A stretch of DNA of 64,000 nucleotides. Source: Actinomadura hallensis. Lineage in GTDB: Bacteria; Actinomycetota; Actinomycetes; Streptosporangiales; Streptosporangiaceae. The notes below the pieces were generated by a model. That model made no database searches and was not told where the DNA came from. It was given only the letters and a program-made list of their open reading frames with translations. A program made the position numbers and the translations under genes. Where the stretch lies: positions 806,001 through 870,000 of the forward strand of contig NZ_VFPO01000001.1 of the NCBI RefSeq assembly GCF_006716765.1, in the 5' to 3' direction. This document shows positions 52,458 to 61,400 of this stretch, piece after piece. Within the stretch, counting starts at the first letter, position 1. Each line of letters begins with the position of its first letter.

Positions 52458-53321
52458 TCAGTCGCTGAGGCAGTCCTTGCAGTTCGCGAGGGCGTCCGCG
52501 ACGCCCTCGGCGGCCTCTTCCGCGCCCGCCCGTGCCGCGTCCTCGTCCGGGGCCCGCGACGCGCCGCCCTTGGGGGAGGCGTCCTTGCCCGGCGGCGTGG
52601 TCGTCTCCCGGAACCGCACCGTGATGACGGCGTTGCGCAGGCGGACGGTCGTCGTCGCGGTGCCCGACCGCCCCAGCGGACCGGTGAGCGTGGTGTAGGA
52701 GGTGAACGCCTCGTCTCCGATGTCCACGAGGGCGGGAGCCTCGGCGTGCAGCGATCCGCTCGCGCTCCTGGACGTGCCGGACAGGTGCCTGGCGCCCGTC
52801 CAGGCCCCCTCGTACTCGGACTTGGCCGGTGCGACCCCGTCCAGATGGAGTCTCACCGCGACGGTCAACTGGTGGGCGGCGGTCTCGTCGCCCGCCGCTC
52901 CCGGCAGGGGTTCCGCCCACTCGCAGGACGCGTACCGCTCGGTCTCCGAGGTGTCCGACTCGCCGGCGACGGGCGGGCCGGAGCCCGGGACGTGCCGTTC
53001 CAGCGTCGTCCCCGGGACGAGCAGGCACGGCTCCGGCAGCGTGGTGAAACGCGCGGGGCCGGACTGCTCGTCGCCGCCCAGCGCCCAAGCGGCGCCGCAC
53101 GCGGCGGCGACGACGACCGCGGCGGCGGCCAGGATCCGCGGTCGGCGCAGGGAGCCCGGCCACCGAGAGCCCGCCGCCGGTTCAGTGTGTCCGATCGGCT
53201 CGGCATGTCCGACCGGTTCGGCGGGGCCCGACGCTTCCGCGGGTGTCCCCGCCGGCGGCCGGTAGGACCCGTCGAGCTGCTGGTCCGAAGCCTCGAACTC
53301 CGGACGGGGCGACCCGGTCAC
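52458..53321 (-). CDS. membrane-anchored protein, DUF3558-like
   Basis: A 287-residue protein: a cytoplasmic Pro/Glu-rich N-tail (about 60 residues), one membrane span (about 62-82) and an extracytoplasmic domain starting FTTLPEPCLLVPG with paired Cys (CEW) that recalls DUF3558 lipoproteins. The family call is weak. It ends the long minus-strand array and is convergent with the second mycosin. The GTG at 53321 gives 19 bp to the preceding gene. Confidence 0.65.
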   Translation of the reverse strand: MTGSPRPEFEASDQQLDGSYRPPAGTPAEASGPAEPVGHAEPIGHTEPAAGSRWPGSLRRPRILAAAAVVVAAACGAAWALGGDEQSGPARFTTLPEPCLLVPGTTLERHVPGSGPPVAGESDTSETERYASCEWAEPLPGAAGDETAAHQLTVAVRLHLDGVAPAKSEYEGAWTGARHLSGTSRSASGSLHAEAPALVDIGDEAFTSYTTLTGPLGRSGTATTTVRLRNAVITVRFRETTTPPGKDASPKGGASRAPDEDAARAGAEEAAEGVADALANCKDCLSD

Positions 53322-53340
53322 CGTGCCCGCCCCCGGCCGC

Positions 53341-53784
53341 CTAGGCGCCGCCGGACGGCTGCTTCGCCCGCAGCCAGTCCGGGACGTCCTCGGGTGCGCG
53401 CGGGTAGAGCTCGAGCTCCTCGGCGTAGGCGGCCTCCGGCGGCGGCTCGGCCCAGCGGGGCTCGTTGTCCCGGTCGTACTCGACGCTGTACGTGAACGGG
53501 TACGTCAGCCGGAACTTGGCGGAGAACCAGGTGCCGAGCCCCTCCGCGTACATGCCGGAGCGGAGCCGGTCGAACAGCTCGCCGACGGCGGGCGGCGGCG
53601 TCCACAGGCTCGGGAAGCCCGGGCCGGAGACCTTGCGGACCTGCCCCAGGGTCTCGCTGTGGGAGCCGAGCGCCCGGTGGACGACCACGCACTCCTCGTA
53701 CGCGGCGGGGAGGGTGTGGACGAGCACGAGCGTGATCTCCTCGAGCAGCTCGTTCTGTTCGGCGGGGGTCAGCTGCTCGCTCAC
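53341..53784 (-). CDS. YezG/DUF600-like candidate immunity protein
   Basis: A 147-residue acidic protein. The core (MYAEGLGTWFSAKFRLTYPFTYSVEYDRDNEPRW) has the pattern of DUF600/YezG proteins, which neutralise the nuclease toxins of YeeF-type effectors, and it is paralogous to the upstream gene. The GTG start overlaps the upstream stop (GTGA). It has no signal or membrane segment, so it acts in the cytoplasm. A nuclease-type domain in the same array is a plausible target. Confidence 0.6.
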   Translation of the reverse strand: MSEQLTPAEQNELLEEITLVLVHTLPAAYEECVVVHRALGSHSETLGQVRKVSGPGFPSLWTPPPAVGELFDRLRSGMYAEGLGTWFSAKFRLTYPFTYSVEYDRDNEPRWAEPPPEAAYAEELELYPRAPEDVPDWLRAKQPSGGA

Positions 53785-54236
53785 CGTGCCTCCTGCAGCC
53801 TGTCACGCAGCCAGCCGGGGACGTGCTCGTCGTCGCGGGGGAACGCGGCCAGGTCCGCGGCCCAGTCGGCGGCCGTGATGTCGGGCTCCCAGAGCGGGTC
53901 GTGTGTGTTGTTGAAGCTGGTGTAGTAGGCGCCCGGCGGGTCCATCATGAGGCGCATGCTCAGCCAGGTGCCCTCACCGGGCCGGTACATCCTCGAGCGC
54001 AGCTCCCCGAGCATGCCGATGATGTCGCGCGGCAGCTCCATCTGGGGTGACGTGCCGTCCTGCAGGACGACGGTGAGCGCGACGTCGGACACGCCGACGG
54101 TCATGAGGGCCCTCATGTCGATGCGCTTCCAGCCGGCCGGAGCGGCCCGCGCCAGAAGCGTCGCGACGCCCTTGACGAGCTCGTCGTAGCGCTGCGGGTC
54201 GTACGGCATCGGCCCGCGGCCCGGAGCGTCGGTCAT
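53781..54236 (-). CDS. YezG/DUF600-like candidate immunity protein (paralogue)
   Basis: A 151-residue protein similar to the next gene (MYRPGEGTWLSMRLMMDPPGAYYTSFNNTHDPLW, then a DDEHVPGWLRDRL ending that matches PEDVPDWLRAKQ). The last 30 residues look like an exposed acidic helix. ATG with GAGGAGGGAG upstream. The gene pair looks like a tandem duplication within the immunity bank. Confidence 0.6.
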   Translation of the reverse strand: MTDAPGRGPMPYDPQRYDELVKGVATLLARAAPAGWKRIDMRALMTVGVSDVALTVVLQDGTSPQMELPRDIIGMLGELRSRMYRPGEGTWLSMRLMMDPPGAYYTSFNNTHDPLWEPDITAADWAADLAAFPRDDEHVPGWLRDRLQEAR

Positions 54237-54261
54237 GGGTCTCCCTCCTCGTTCCGCGAGT

Positions 54262-55698
54262 CTAGTGTCCGGCCCGGCCGGGGGTGATCTCGACGAGGTG
54301 GCCGGACGCGACGAAGTCGGCGATCGAGTCGACGAGGTAGAAGCCCATCCCGGTGTCGGGCGGGGGCGGGTCGCTGCCGAGGGGGCCGGGGAAGAAACGG
54401 CCGGTGTAGGCGCGGATCGGCTTCGCCACGCGGTAGAGGTGGTAGGCGTAGTCCTCCGGCGATCCCCATAGGCCGCGCCGCAGAAACGGGGTGTCGACGG
54501 TGTAGACGAAACGTCCGGCCGGGTCGCCGTAGGCGTCCACCTCCATGCCGGCCTCCAGCACTTCGCTGGGGGGTTCCGGCGCCGCCTGGGGCGTGGGGGC
54601 CGGCTTGGGGAGGGTACTCTCCGCGAACATCATGAACAGGTCGTGGACGGAGACGTAGGCACCTTCCTCGGGGGGCGGTCCGGGGAAGCAGACGAAGTGA
54701 CCGTCCGGGCGGTTGTGCAGCGGATCGAGGGCGAGGTACTGCCCGGTGCCGCGAGGACGGGGCGAGTGGGCCGTCTTCCCGCTCAGCTTCCGGCCCTTGT
54801 CGGAGAGGAGCCATGCCTGCTCGTCCGTCCCCGGGTTGCGCTCCACGTGGAGGATCCGCGCCGCCTCCAGGACACTGCTGTTGATCTCCATCCGGGCGTC
54901 GGTCATGATGCCCGCCATCGCGTGGGCGACCGCCCGGCGAGGTTCCGCGTACGGGAACACGTCGCCGCCGGGCCCGACCGCCAGCCAGGCGCCGTCGTGG
55001 TGCGCGACCGTCCAGCGGCCTCCGCCCGGGTCTCCGACGCGGAATTCGTCGGCGCCGGGCACGAAGTCGGCCAGCTTTACTCGGGCCCGCATGAACAGCT
55101 TCTCCAGGCCCGCCGGGAGCAGCGCGACCAGATCGCTCTCCCTTTGCGGGGCGGGGCTGAAGGTCTGCGCCGCGCGATGCAGCTCCAGGAACGGGCGCAT
55201 CCATGCGGGAACGCTTTCGTCCCGGCAGGGGAATCGCCGGAGTTCGGCGGCACAGTCGGCGGGGGTGAGCTCGTCGGTCCACAGGAACTTGTCGGAAGGC
55301 CGGGCCGACACCCCCCAGTCGGTGACACCGTCCTTCTTCCAGAGCTTGTAGGTGAGCGCGAGCCACGCCCCGTGCTCCGGGTCGGCGGTGATCTCCCGGT
55401 GGCGGCGCAGCAGGTCCGGGACGCCCGTGCGGGGGATGCGCCGGCCTGCCGCATGGATGCCGGAGGGGTAGTACCTGCCCTCCTCGGAGCCTGTCAGCCC
55501 GATGACCTCGTGGTCCCCGACCGACCGGTAGGTCAGCGTGGCCTCCTGCCAGGTGTCGGGCAGCAGTTCCGCAACCTCGTCGATCAGCCGCTGGAGCAGT
55601 GCCGTCTCGGGGTCCTCCGTCGCGGGCGCGCCGGCTCCGGGCCCGTTCGTCTCTGCGTCGTTCATCTCGGCGGTGTTGGTCTCGGGTTCGTCGGTCAT
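54262..55698 (-). CDS. fusion: YezG-like domain plus TNT-like C-terminal domain
   Basis: A 478-residue protein. Residues about 25-165 repeat the YezG-like domain of the two downstream genes (GAWLALTYKLWKKDGVTDWGVSARPSDKFLWTDE, then DESVPAWMRPF). About 180-345 matches the upstream gene (55695). About 370-478 has the pattern of a tuberculosis-necrotizing-toxin (TNT) domain (DAYGDPAGRFVY, TPFLRRGLW, YHLYRVAKPIRAY), but the conserved Gln of the NAD site is missing (GMGFYLVDSIADF). Activity is therefore doubtful. ATG overlaps the upstream stop. Confidence 0.6.
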   Translation of the reverse strand: MTDEPETNTAEMNDAETNGPGAGAPATEDPETALLQRLIDEVAELLPDTWQEATLTYRSVGDHEVIGLTGSEEGRYYPSGIHAAGRRIPRTGVPDLLRRHREITADPEHGAWLALTYKLWKKDGVTDWGVSARPSDKFLWTDELTPADCAAELRRFPCRDESVPAWMRPFLELHRAAQTFSPAPQRESDLVALLPAGLEKLFMRARVKLADFVPGADEFRVGDPGGGRWTVAHHDGAWLAVGPGGDVFPYAEPRRAVAHAMAGIMTDARMEINSSVLEAARILHVERNPGTDEQAWLLSDKGRKLSGKTAHSPRPRGTGQYLALDPLHNRPDGHFVCFPGPPPEEGAYVSVHDLFMMFAESTLPKPAPTPQAAPEPPSEVLEAGMEVDAYGDPAGRFVYTVDTPFLRRGLWGSPEDYAYHLYRVAKPIRAYTGRFFPGPLGSDPPPPDTGMGFYLVDSIADFVASGHLVEITPGRAGH

Positions 55699-56636
55699 GA
55701 TCGCTCGGTGACCTCGCTCAGCGTCCCGGCGGCCAGCAGCGCGGCGACCGTGTCGACGACGTAGTAGCCGCTTCCCTCCTCGGAGGATCTCTCGACGTCG
55801 ATCGCCGCCCTCTCGAATCTCTCGACGTCGATCGCCGCCTTCTCGAAGGGGAACGACGGGTAGGCGCGCAGCGGCTCCAGGACCCGGTAGCGGCGGTGAG
55901 GGTGTCGTTCGCGCTCGTCCCACAGCCCGCACCGGTTGAACGGCGTCCCGGGCTCGAACAAGAACACCTGGTCGGTGTCCCCGTAGCCGTCGAGGATCGC
56001 GTCCACCGGAAGGTCGACCGGCTGGATCTCGCCGGGGTCGTCCGGCGGCTCAGGGAGCCGGGCGAAGGCCGCCATGGACATGACCGTGCGGACCGTCACG
56101 AACGGCCCCTCGGACGGCGCGGGGCCCGGCCGGGCGACGAAGTATCCGGCGCGTCCGACGACGCCTTCGAGGGCGACACAGGGCGTGTCTGTGGGCCGCG
56201 CCGCGTGCTCCGACTCGTCCCAGACCCGCTCCCCGGTTTCGGTGAGGACCCAGAGGGCGATGGGCATGTTGCGTTGGGCGTCGAGTCGGATCAGACCCGC
56301 GAGCTCAAGGACCGCGCTGTTCACGCTCACGCCCTCCTCGGCCAGGAGACCGCCGACGGCGTGCGCCGTGGCCTCCCTCGCCGTCGCGTGGTCCGATGCC
56401 TCGTCCGGCCCGGTGGACCCGCGGGGCCGGTGCACGGCCCGCCAGCCGTTCTCGCCGCGCAGGACCGACCAGCATCCCTCCTCCACGACCCCGACCCGGA
56501 AACGGGCGGCGCCGTCCCGCGTCAGATCGCGCAGGATGTGGCGGGCGCGGGCGAACATGATGGGACTCTCGGGCGCGAGGAGAGCGACGTGCTCCCGCTC
56601 GGCCCGCGAATGGGTGATCTGGTGTGGGGTCGCCAT
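55695..56636 (-). CDS. paralogue with degenerate TNT-like C-terminus
   Basis: A 313-residue protein similar to the middle and end of its downstream neighbour, without the YezG-like domain. The C-terminal third has a TNT-like pattern (DGYGDTDQVFLF, GTPFNRCGLW, HRRYRVLEPLRAYP), interrupted by a 30-residue insertion with two copies of AAIDVERSF/S-type sequence. The NAD-site Gln is again not seen (GSGYYVVDTVAALL). It starts at ATG 1 bp after the upstream gene and overlaps the next by 4 bp. Confidence 0.6.
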   Translation of the reverse strand: MATPHQITHSRAEREHVALLAPESPIMFARARHILRDLTRDGAARFRVGVVEEGCWSVLRGENGWRAVHRPRGSTGPDEASDHATAREATAHAVGGLLAEEGVSVNSAVLELAGLIRLDAQRNMPIALWVLTETGERVWDESEHAARPTDTPCVALEGVVGRAGYFVARPGPAPSEGPFVTVRTVMSMAAFARLPEPPDDPGEIQPVDLPVDAILDGYGDTDQVFLFEPGTPFNRCGLWDERERHPHRRYRVLEPLRAYPSFPFEKAAIDVERFERAAIDVERSSEEGSGYYVVDTVAALLAAGTLSEVTERS

Positions 56637-56637
56637 G

Positions 56638-57444
56638 TCAGGAGGATTCCGCCTGCCGGTTGACGGTCTCCACGGCCTTGCGGCGCGTGTCGTCGTCCAC
56701 CTCCGGGACCTCGAACCCGTTCCCGCGCGCGAAGCCGACCAGATCGGGCTCCGGGGGGACGCCGTGGACGCGCAGGTAGTAGGCGACGGCGCCGGACCAG
56801 ATCCAGGTCCCGTCGGTGTGGTACGTCATGGGCACCTCGGCGCGCCGCTCCGAATCGAGGACGTCGGTGTCGTAGCCACGGGCCGCCAGCACGATCGGGG
56901 CGCGCTCCAGGTAGCGGAGCAGCGGCTCCCGATCCTCTTCGGGGACGGGAGGACGTTGCACGACCGGCGTCCCCGACGCGTCCACGGAGTCGAAGAGCCG
57001 GGCGATCCGCATCTCCGTGGGAGTCGGCTGCGGGGTGGGCGTCAGCCCCTGCTCCCTCAGGTGCTCGTCGAAGAGGGGATTCGTCCGCATGCTCAGTGAA
57101 CGGAGCAGCGCCTCCTCCTCCGGGGTCAACCGGCGGCGCTCCTTCTCGGCTGTCTCCTCAAGGCCCTGCATCGTCTCGTAGAGGGCGCTGACCGTGCCTT
57201 CCCCGAGTCTCTTCCGGGCCCGGTACATCTCCACGGCCGTGACGAACTCCTCGAACGAGAGCTCTTCGATGTCGGCGTCGCGGTTGAAGTCCAGCTCGCC
57301 GATGTAACGCATGGCGCGGACGAACGCCCCGGTGCGGGGGTCGGTGGCCAGGCAGTCCAGCCCGCCGCCCGGCGTTTCCAGGAGGACCACCGGCCGTTCG
57401 TTGTACGTGAAGTACCGCGGATAGGTCTTCTTCACCAGCCTCAC
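56638..57444 (-). CDS. immunity-bank protein of unknown family
   Basis: A 268-residue protein. An N-terminal part (about 1-75) is beta-rich with KTYPRYFTYNERPVVLLETP; a charged helical middle (about 75-140) leads to a C-terminal segment VPMTYHTDGTWIWSGAVAYYLRVHGVPPEPDLV, a pattern I have seen in actinobacterial polymorphic-toxin loci but cannot name. It is soluble. GTG at 57444; the next gene begins 1 bp after its stop, so they are co-translated. Confidence 0.6.
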   Translation of the reverse strand: MRLVKKTYPRYFTYNERPVVLLETPGGGLDCLATDPRTGAFVRAMRYIGELDFNRDADIEELSFEEFVTAVEMYRARKRLGEGTVSALYETMQGLEETAEKERRRLTPEEEALLRSLSMRTNPLFDEHLREQGLTPTPQPTPTEMRIARLFDSVDASGTPVVQRPPVPEEDREPLLRYLERAPIVLAARGYDTDVLDSERRAEVPMTYHTDGTWIWSGAVAYYLRVHGVPPEPDLVGFARGNGFEVPEVDDDTRRKAVETVNRQAESS

Positions 57445-57559
57445 GACGACTCCCCTGATGGTCCGCGTGCCGGGACCGCGCCCGGCGTCATGCCCGCGTC
57501 CGCTGTCTTCCGCGCGCTCCGTGTGCTCTCCGCGCTCCGCGTGCTCTCCGCCTTTCGCG

Positions 57560-58384
57560 TCATGCCCGCGCCAGGCGGTCCAGCTCGTCCAGGTTCGCCG
57601 CGCGGCCCTCCTGCGCGTCGGCGGCGACCCCGCCGGCGAGGGGGTCCTCGGGCGTCCCGCGCAGCCGCCGGACCGCGTCCGCGGCCGGGACGCCCTCGCC
57701 GAAGGCGTGCGCCAGCCGGGCCTCCCACAGCCCGCCCGCGACCTCCCCGTCGCGGCCCGCGGCGGCCCGCCGGAGGTACGCCGCCGCCTGCTCCGACAGC
57801 GACGCCCACACGTAGCCGAGGACCGTCCCGCCGCGCGTCACCGGGTAGAACAGCACGGGCGCCGCCGTCCGCGCCGCGTACGACGGCGGGCGGACGCTCA
57901 CCAGCGGGCCCCAGCCCTGCGAACGGTCCGCCGGGGTCCCGTCGGGGTACAGGCCGTCCTGGACGAGCGGCCCCCGCGACACCGGCGCGCCGGGGTTCGT
58001 CAGCTCGTGCAGGGCGTCGAGGTTCGCGGCCCGGTACTCGCGCGCGCCCGCGGGGACCGCGCCGCCCACCGGGTCCTCCGGCGCGCCGACCCAGCGCCGG
58101 ATCGCGTCCAGGGCCGGGACGCCGCGGTCATAGGCGTCGTCCAGGCGGCGCCCCCAGACGTCGGCGGCCTCCGCGCCCGCCGCGCGGGCCGCGAGGCGCC
58201 GCACGAAACCGGCCGCCTTCGGGTTGGACTCCGCGGCCCACAGGTGCCCGATCAGCTCACCGCCGCGGACGACCGGCAGGTACAGCACCGCCTGCCGCGT
58301 GAACCGCTCGTAGGACGCCTTCGGCGGCCGGAGCCCGCCGTCGATGGGCGGCGGCTGCGGAAGATCCGGAAACCCGTTGCTCAT
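57560..58384 (-). CDS. internally duplicated protein next to the giant effector
   Basis: A 274-residue protein made of two similar halves of about 110 residues. The first has LYLPVVRGGELIGHLWAA ... GVPALDAIRRWVGAPEDPVGG ... RAANLDALHEL, the second LFYPVTRGGTVLGYVWAS ... GVPAADAVRRLRGTPEDPLAGG ... RAANLDELDRLA. I recognise no family. It is cytoplasmic by sequence and follows the giant effector by 55 bp, so it is the best candidate for the cognate immunity protein of the C-terminal toxin. The ATG at 58384 gives the start. Confidence 0.68.
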   Translation of the reverse strand: MSNGFPDLPQPPPIDGGLRPPKASYERFTRQAVLYLPVVRGGELIGHLWAAESNPKAAGFVRRLAARAAGAEAADVWGRRLDDAYDRGVPALDAIRRWVGAPEDPVGGAVPAGAREYRAANLDALHELTNPGAPVSRGPLVQDGLYPDGTPADRSQGWGPLVSVRPPSYAARTAAPVLFYPVTRGGTVLGYVWASLSEQAAAYLRRAAAGRDGEVAGGLWEARLAHAFGEGVPAADAVRRLRGTPEDPLAGGVAADAQEGRAANLDELDRLARA

Positions 58385-58439
58385 GCCGCGCGCCTTCTCC
58401 TCGTCTTCCTCGTCTCCCCCATCATCGTCTCCCCGCCCC

Positions 58440-61400
58440 TCACGGCGGCGCCCCGGGCGGGATGACGTCGGCCACGATGGAGAACACCGGCTGCGTGCCG
58501 TTCCACCCGGTCTGCGTGACGCTCCTGATGTAGTACCTGGTGCCACGCGGAAGGACGAGTTCGCGCTGGTCAGGGTACGCGCTGCTGCGTCCCATCCACA
58601 CCCCGTGGGCGCCGGGCGGCAGGTTCAGGCGCAACTTGTAGTTGAAGCCCTGCCCGTCGACCTCGGTGGTGCTCGCCCCAAGCGACGTGGACATGTAGGC
58701 CGGTTCGTTCTGCACGGTGCCGACCAGGAGCATCGGGTGCCTGCCCGCCAGCGGCCTGCCGTCCGACGCGAGCATGAAGTTCACGTCGTGCAGCCCGCGC
58801 ACCGCCTCGATGGGCTCGGGCAACGGCTGATGGAGTGCCTGGTCGAGCTCGTTGATGCGCCTCCAGAACGCCTCCGGTGTGGGCTCATCACCGAGGTACT
58901 GCCGCAGGAACTCGCGCTGCTCGTGGTTCCGCCACATCTCCTGCAGGCGGGCTTCTGGGTCCGTCTGCGTGACGACGTGCCGGATGAGCTGCCGCTGGTA
59001 GTCGGTGAGGTCAGGCCGGTGCCACATCCGCATCAGCTCGCTGCGGTGGGTCGGCATCGTCCCGCCGTTCAAGTACGCCAGGTGCCGGACGTAGTTCTGC
59101 TCCGTGAAGAGGTGGGTCAGATACCGCGCCACGTCCGCGCCCGGCCGCAGGTGCGGGTTCGGCATCGACTGCACCGTGTACCAGTGCAGCGCCTGCTGCA
59201 GGTGGTGCGGCAGGTTGCGGTACACGTGCGCCAGCCGGTTCTCGCCGTACCGCTCGCCCTGCTCGTCGGTGTCGAACCGGCGGTACCCGTCCTCGTCGAC
59301 GCGGCCTTCGCGGCGGAACCAGTCGCGCAGCCCCCGCGACTCCGCGTCGTCACCGGGCCGTGCGGGATCCGAGCCGCGGTGCTCCTCCCGGCCCGGGGGA
59401 CGGCCGTCGTGACCGGCGGGCGTCGCGGTGCCGTCCGGGCCGTGGGTCCGCCACGTCCCGTCCGGCGGCCAGACGGGGCGGGTCCGCCCGTCGGGCCCGG
59501 TGCGGGCGGACGAGGCGTACACGTTGCCGTCGGCGTCCGTCCACGCGAGGCCGGTGGGGGCGGTGACCGGCACGCCGAGCCGCCGCGCGAGCTGCGCGGC
59601 GAAGTCGCCGTCGCCGGTCCGGCACGACAGCAGCAGGACCTCGCGGCCGTTCCAGTTCGGGTCGTTGCGGATCAGGTGTGCCAGGTCGTCGGCGTTCAGC
59701 CGGCGCCCGCCGGGGAGCCGCAGCCCGTCCGCGTCGCCGTGCCCGTCCACCGTGAACCGCTGCGGGTCCGCCGGGACGCGGCGCGCGAGGTCCCGCATGG
59801 CCGGGTCGGCCGGGTCGTGGAACGACCGTCCCGCCGGGGTGGCCTCGCTGTCGCGGAACGCGTCGTGCAGATGCGGCGGCAGACCGTCCGGGACGGTCTC
59901 GGGAGCGTCGGCCTCGTCCCGCCGGGCGGGCTCGTCCTCGCGCCGCGCCTCCGCGTCCCGCACGGGTTCTCCGTCATGGCGGACGGGCTCCGTGTCGCGG
60001 GCGGGAACGGAGTCGCGGGCGGGCTGGGCGCGGCGGGCGTGTCCCGGATCCCGGTGCGGTTCCGCGTCCCGGGCCGGACCCTGCTCGGGGGCCGGTTCGC
60101 CGTCGCGGGCGGGCTGCGCGTCCCGGGCCCGGCCGTCGCCGCCGTCGGTCCGCAGATGCGGCGGCAGCGACGCGTTCAGCGCCGCGTCGAACCGCTCGTT
60201 GAGCCGCCGGTTGATCGCCTCGCGGACGGCCCGTTCCTCCGGCGTCAGCGGCGCGTCGCGCTCACCGCGCGCCGCCCGCTCCTCCGCGACGTTCGGCAGG
60301 TCCCGCGACACCTCGTACAGCGAGTGCTCGTAGTCGGCGACGTCGTCGAACGACCGCAGGTGGAGGCGCAGCTCCCCGATGTGGCCGTTCGGCATCCGCA
60401 CCGTCATCCGGATGTCGCGGTAGCCGCTCGGCTGCGGCTTGCGCAGCCGGTCCTTGATCGACACGACCTCCACGCCGTGCCGGCGCGCGGTCTCCTGGAC
60501 CCGGTCCAGCGCCCGGTACAGGTCCGCGACGCTGTCGAACTGGACTTTCCCGCCCAGCAGGTCGTTGAGCGCGGACGCGTCCCCGTCGCTCTCGTTGATG
60601 ATCTTGTCGAGGGCGCGGACCCGGTCCTTCCGCCCCGGACGCATCTTGGCGTCCGCGGGATCGTTCGCCAGCTCGTTCAGGACGTTGCGGAGCGTGTCCT
60701 TGCCCTCGTCGGCCTTCTGGTACAGCTCGTCCAGATACCGGTTGACGAACTCGTTGTCCTTCGGGAGCGGACCGCCGCCGGCGCGCTCCAGCTCGGCCTC
60801 CAGCGCCGCCTCGTCGAATCCCGGCTGCTTCGGGGACTTGCCGGGGCCGATCTCGCCGATGACGCGGTCGCTGATGTCGACCTGCCAGTCCTCCAGCGGC
60901 GTCGGCGTGGGCTCCACCTGGCCTTCGCGCAGGATGGCGTCGGCGCCCCGCTCGTTCACCTCCCGGACCGAGTCCTCCAGGATGCGCACGGCGTCCGGGT
61001 TGGTGAGCAGGCTGTGCAGCGTCCTCGGCCGCGCCAGCAGCGACTGACGCAGCGAGTCCTCCGCCGGGGTCAGCGGCGGCGGGCCGTTCCCCTCCACGAT
61101 CCGGGCGAGATGCGGGTGGTTCGGCAGCCGGTTCCGCAGGTCGTCGTCCAGCAGGTCGCCGAGCCGGTTCCCCTTGTCGTCGACGACCGTGCCGCGGGCC
61201 TCGTCCACGACCCGCCGGATCTCCTCGTTGCCGAGGATCCGCTGCATGAGCTCGGCATCGGCCCTCCGCTGCGGAGCCCCGTCGCCGTCCGCGGACCGAG
61301 GCATCGCGGGCCGCGCCGGCGCCCCGGGCTCGCCTCCGGGCGCACCCGCGACCGTCGACGCACCGTGCGCGGGCGCCTCCGAACCGGCGGTGCCGGCGGT

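Noticed and set aside
57441..57809. A 122-residue minus-strand frame between the duplicated protein and 56638
   Set aside because: It overlaps the end of the duplicated gene in another register and is Gly/Arg-rich with no ribosome binding site.
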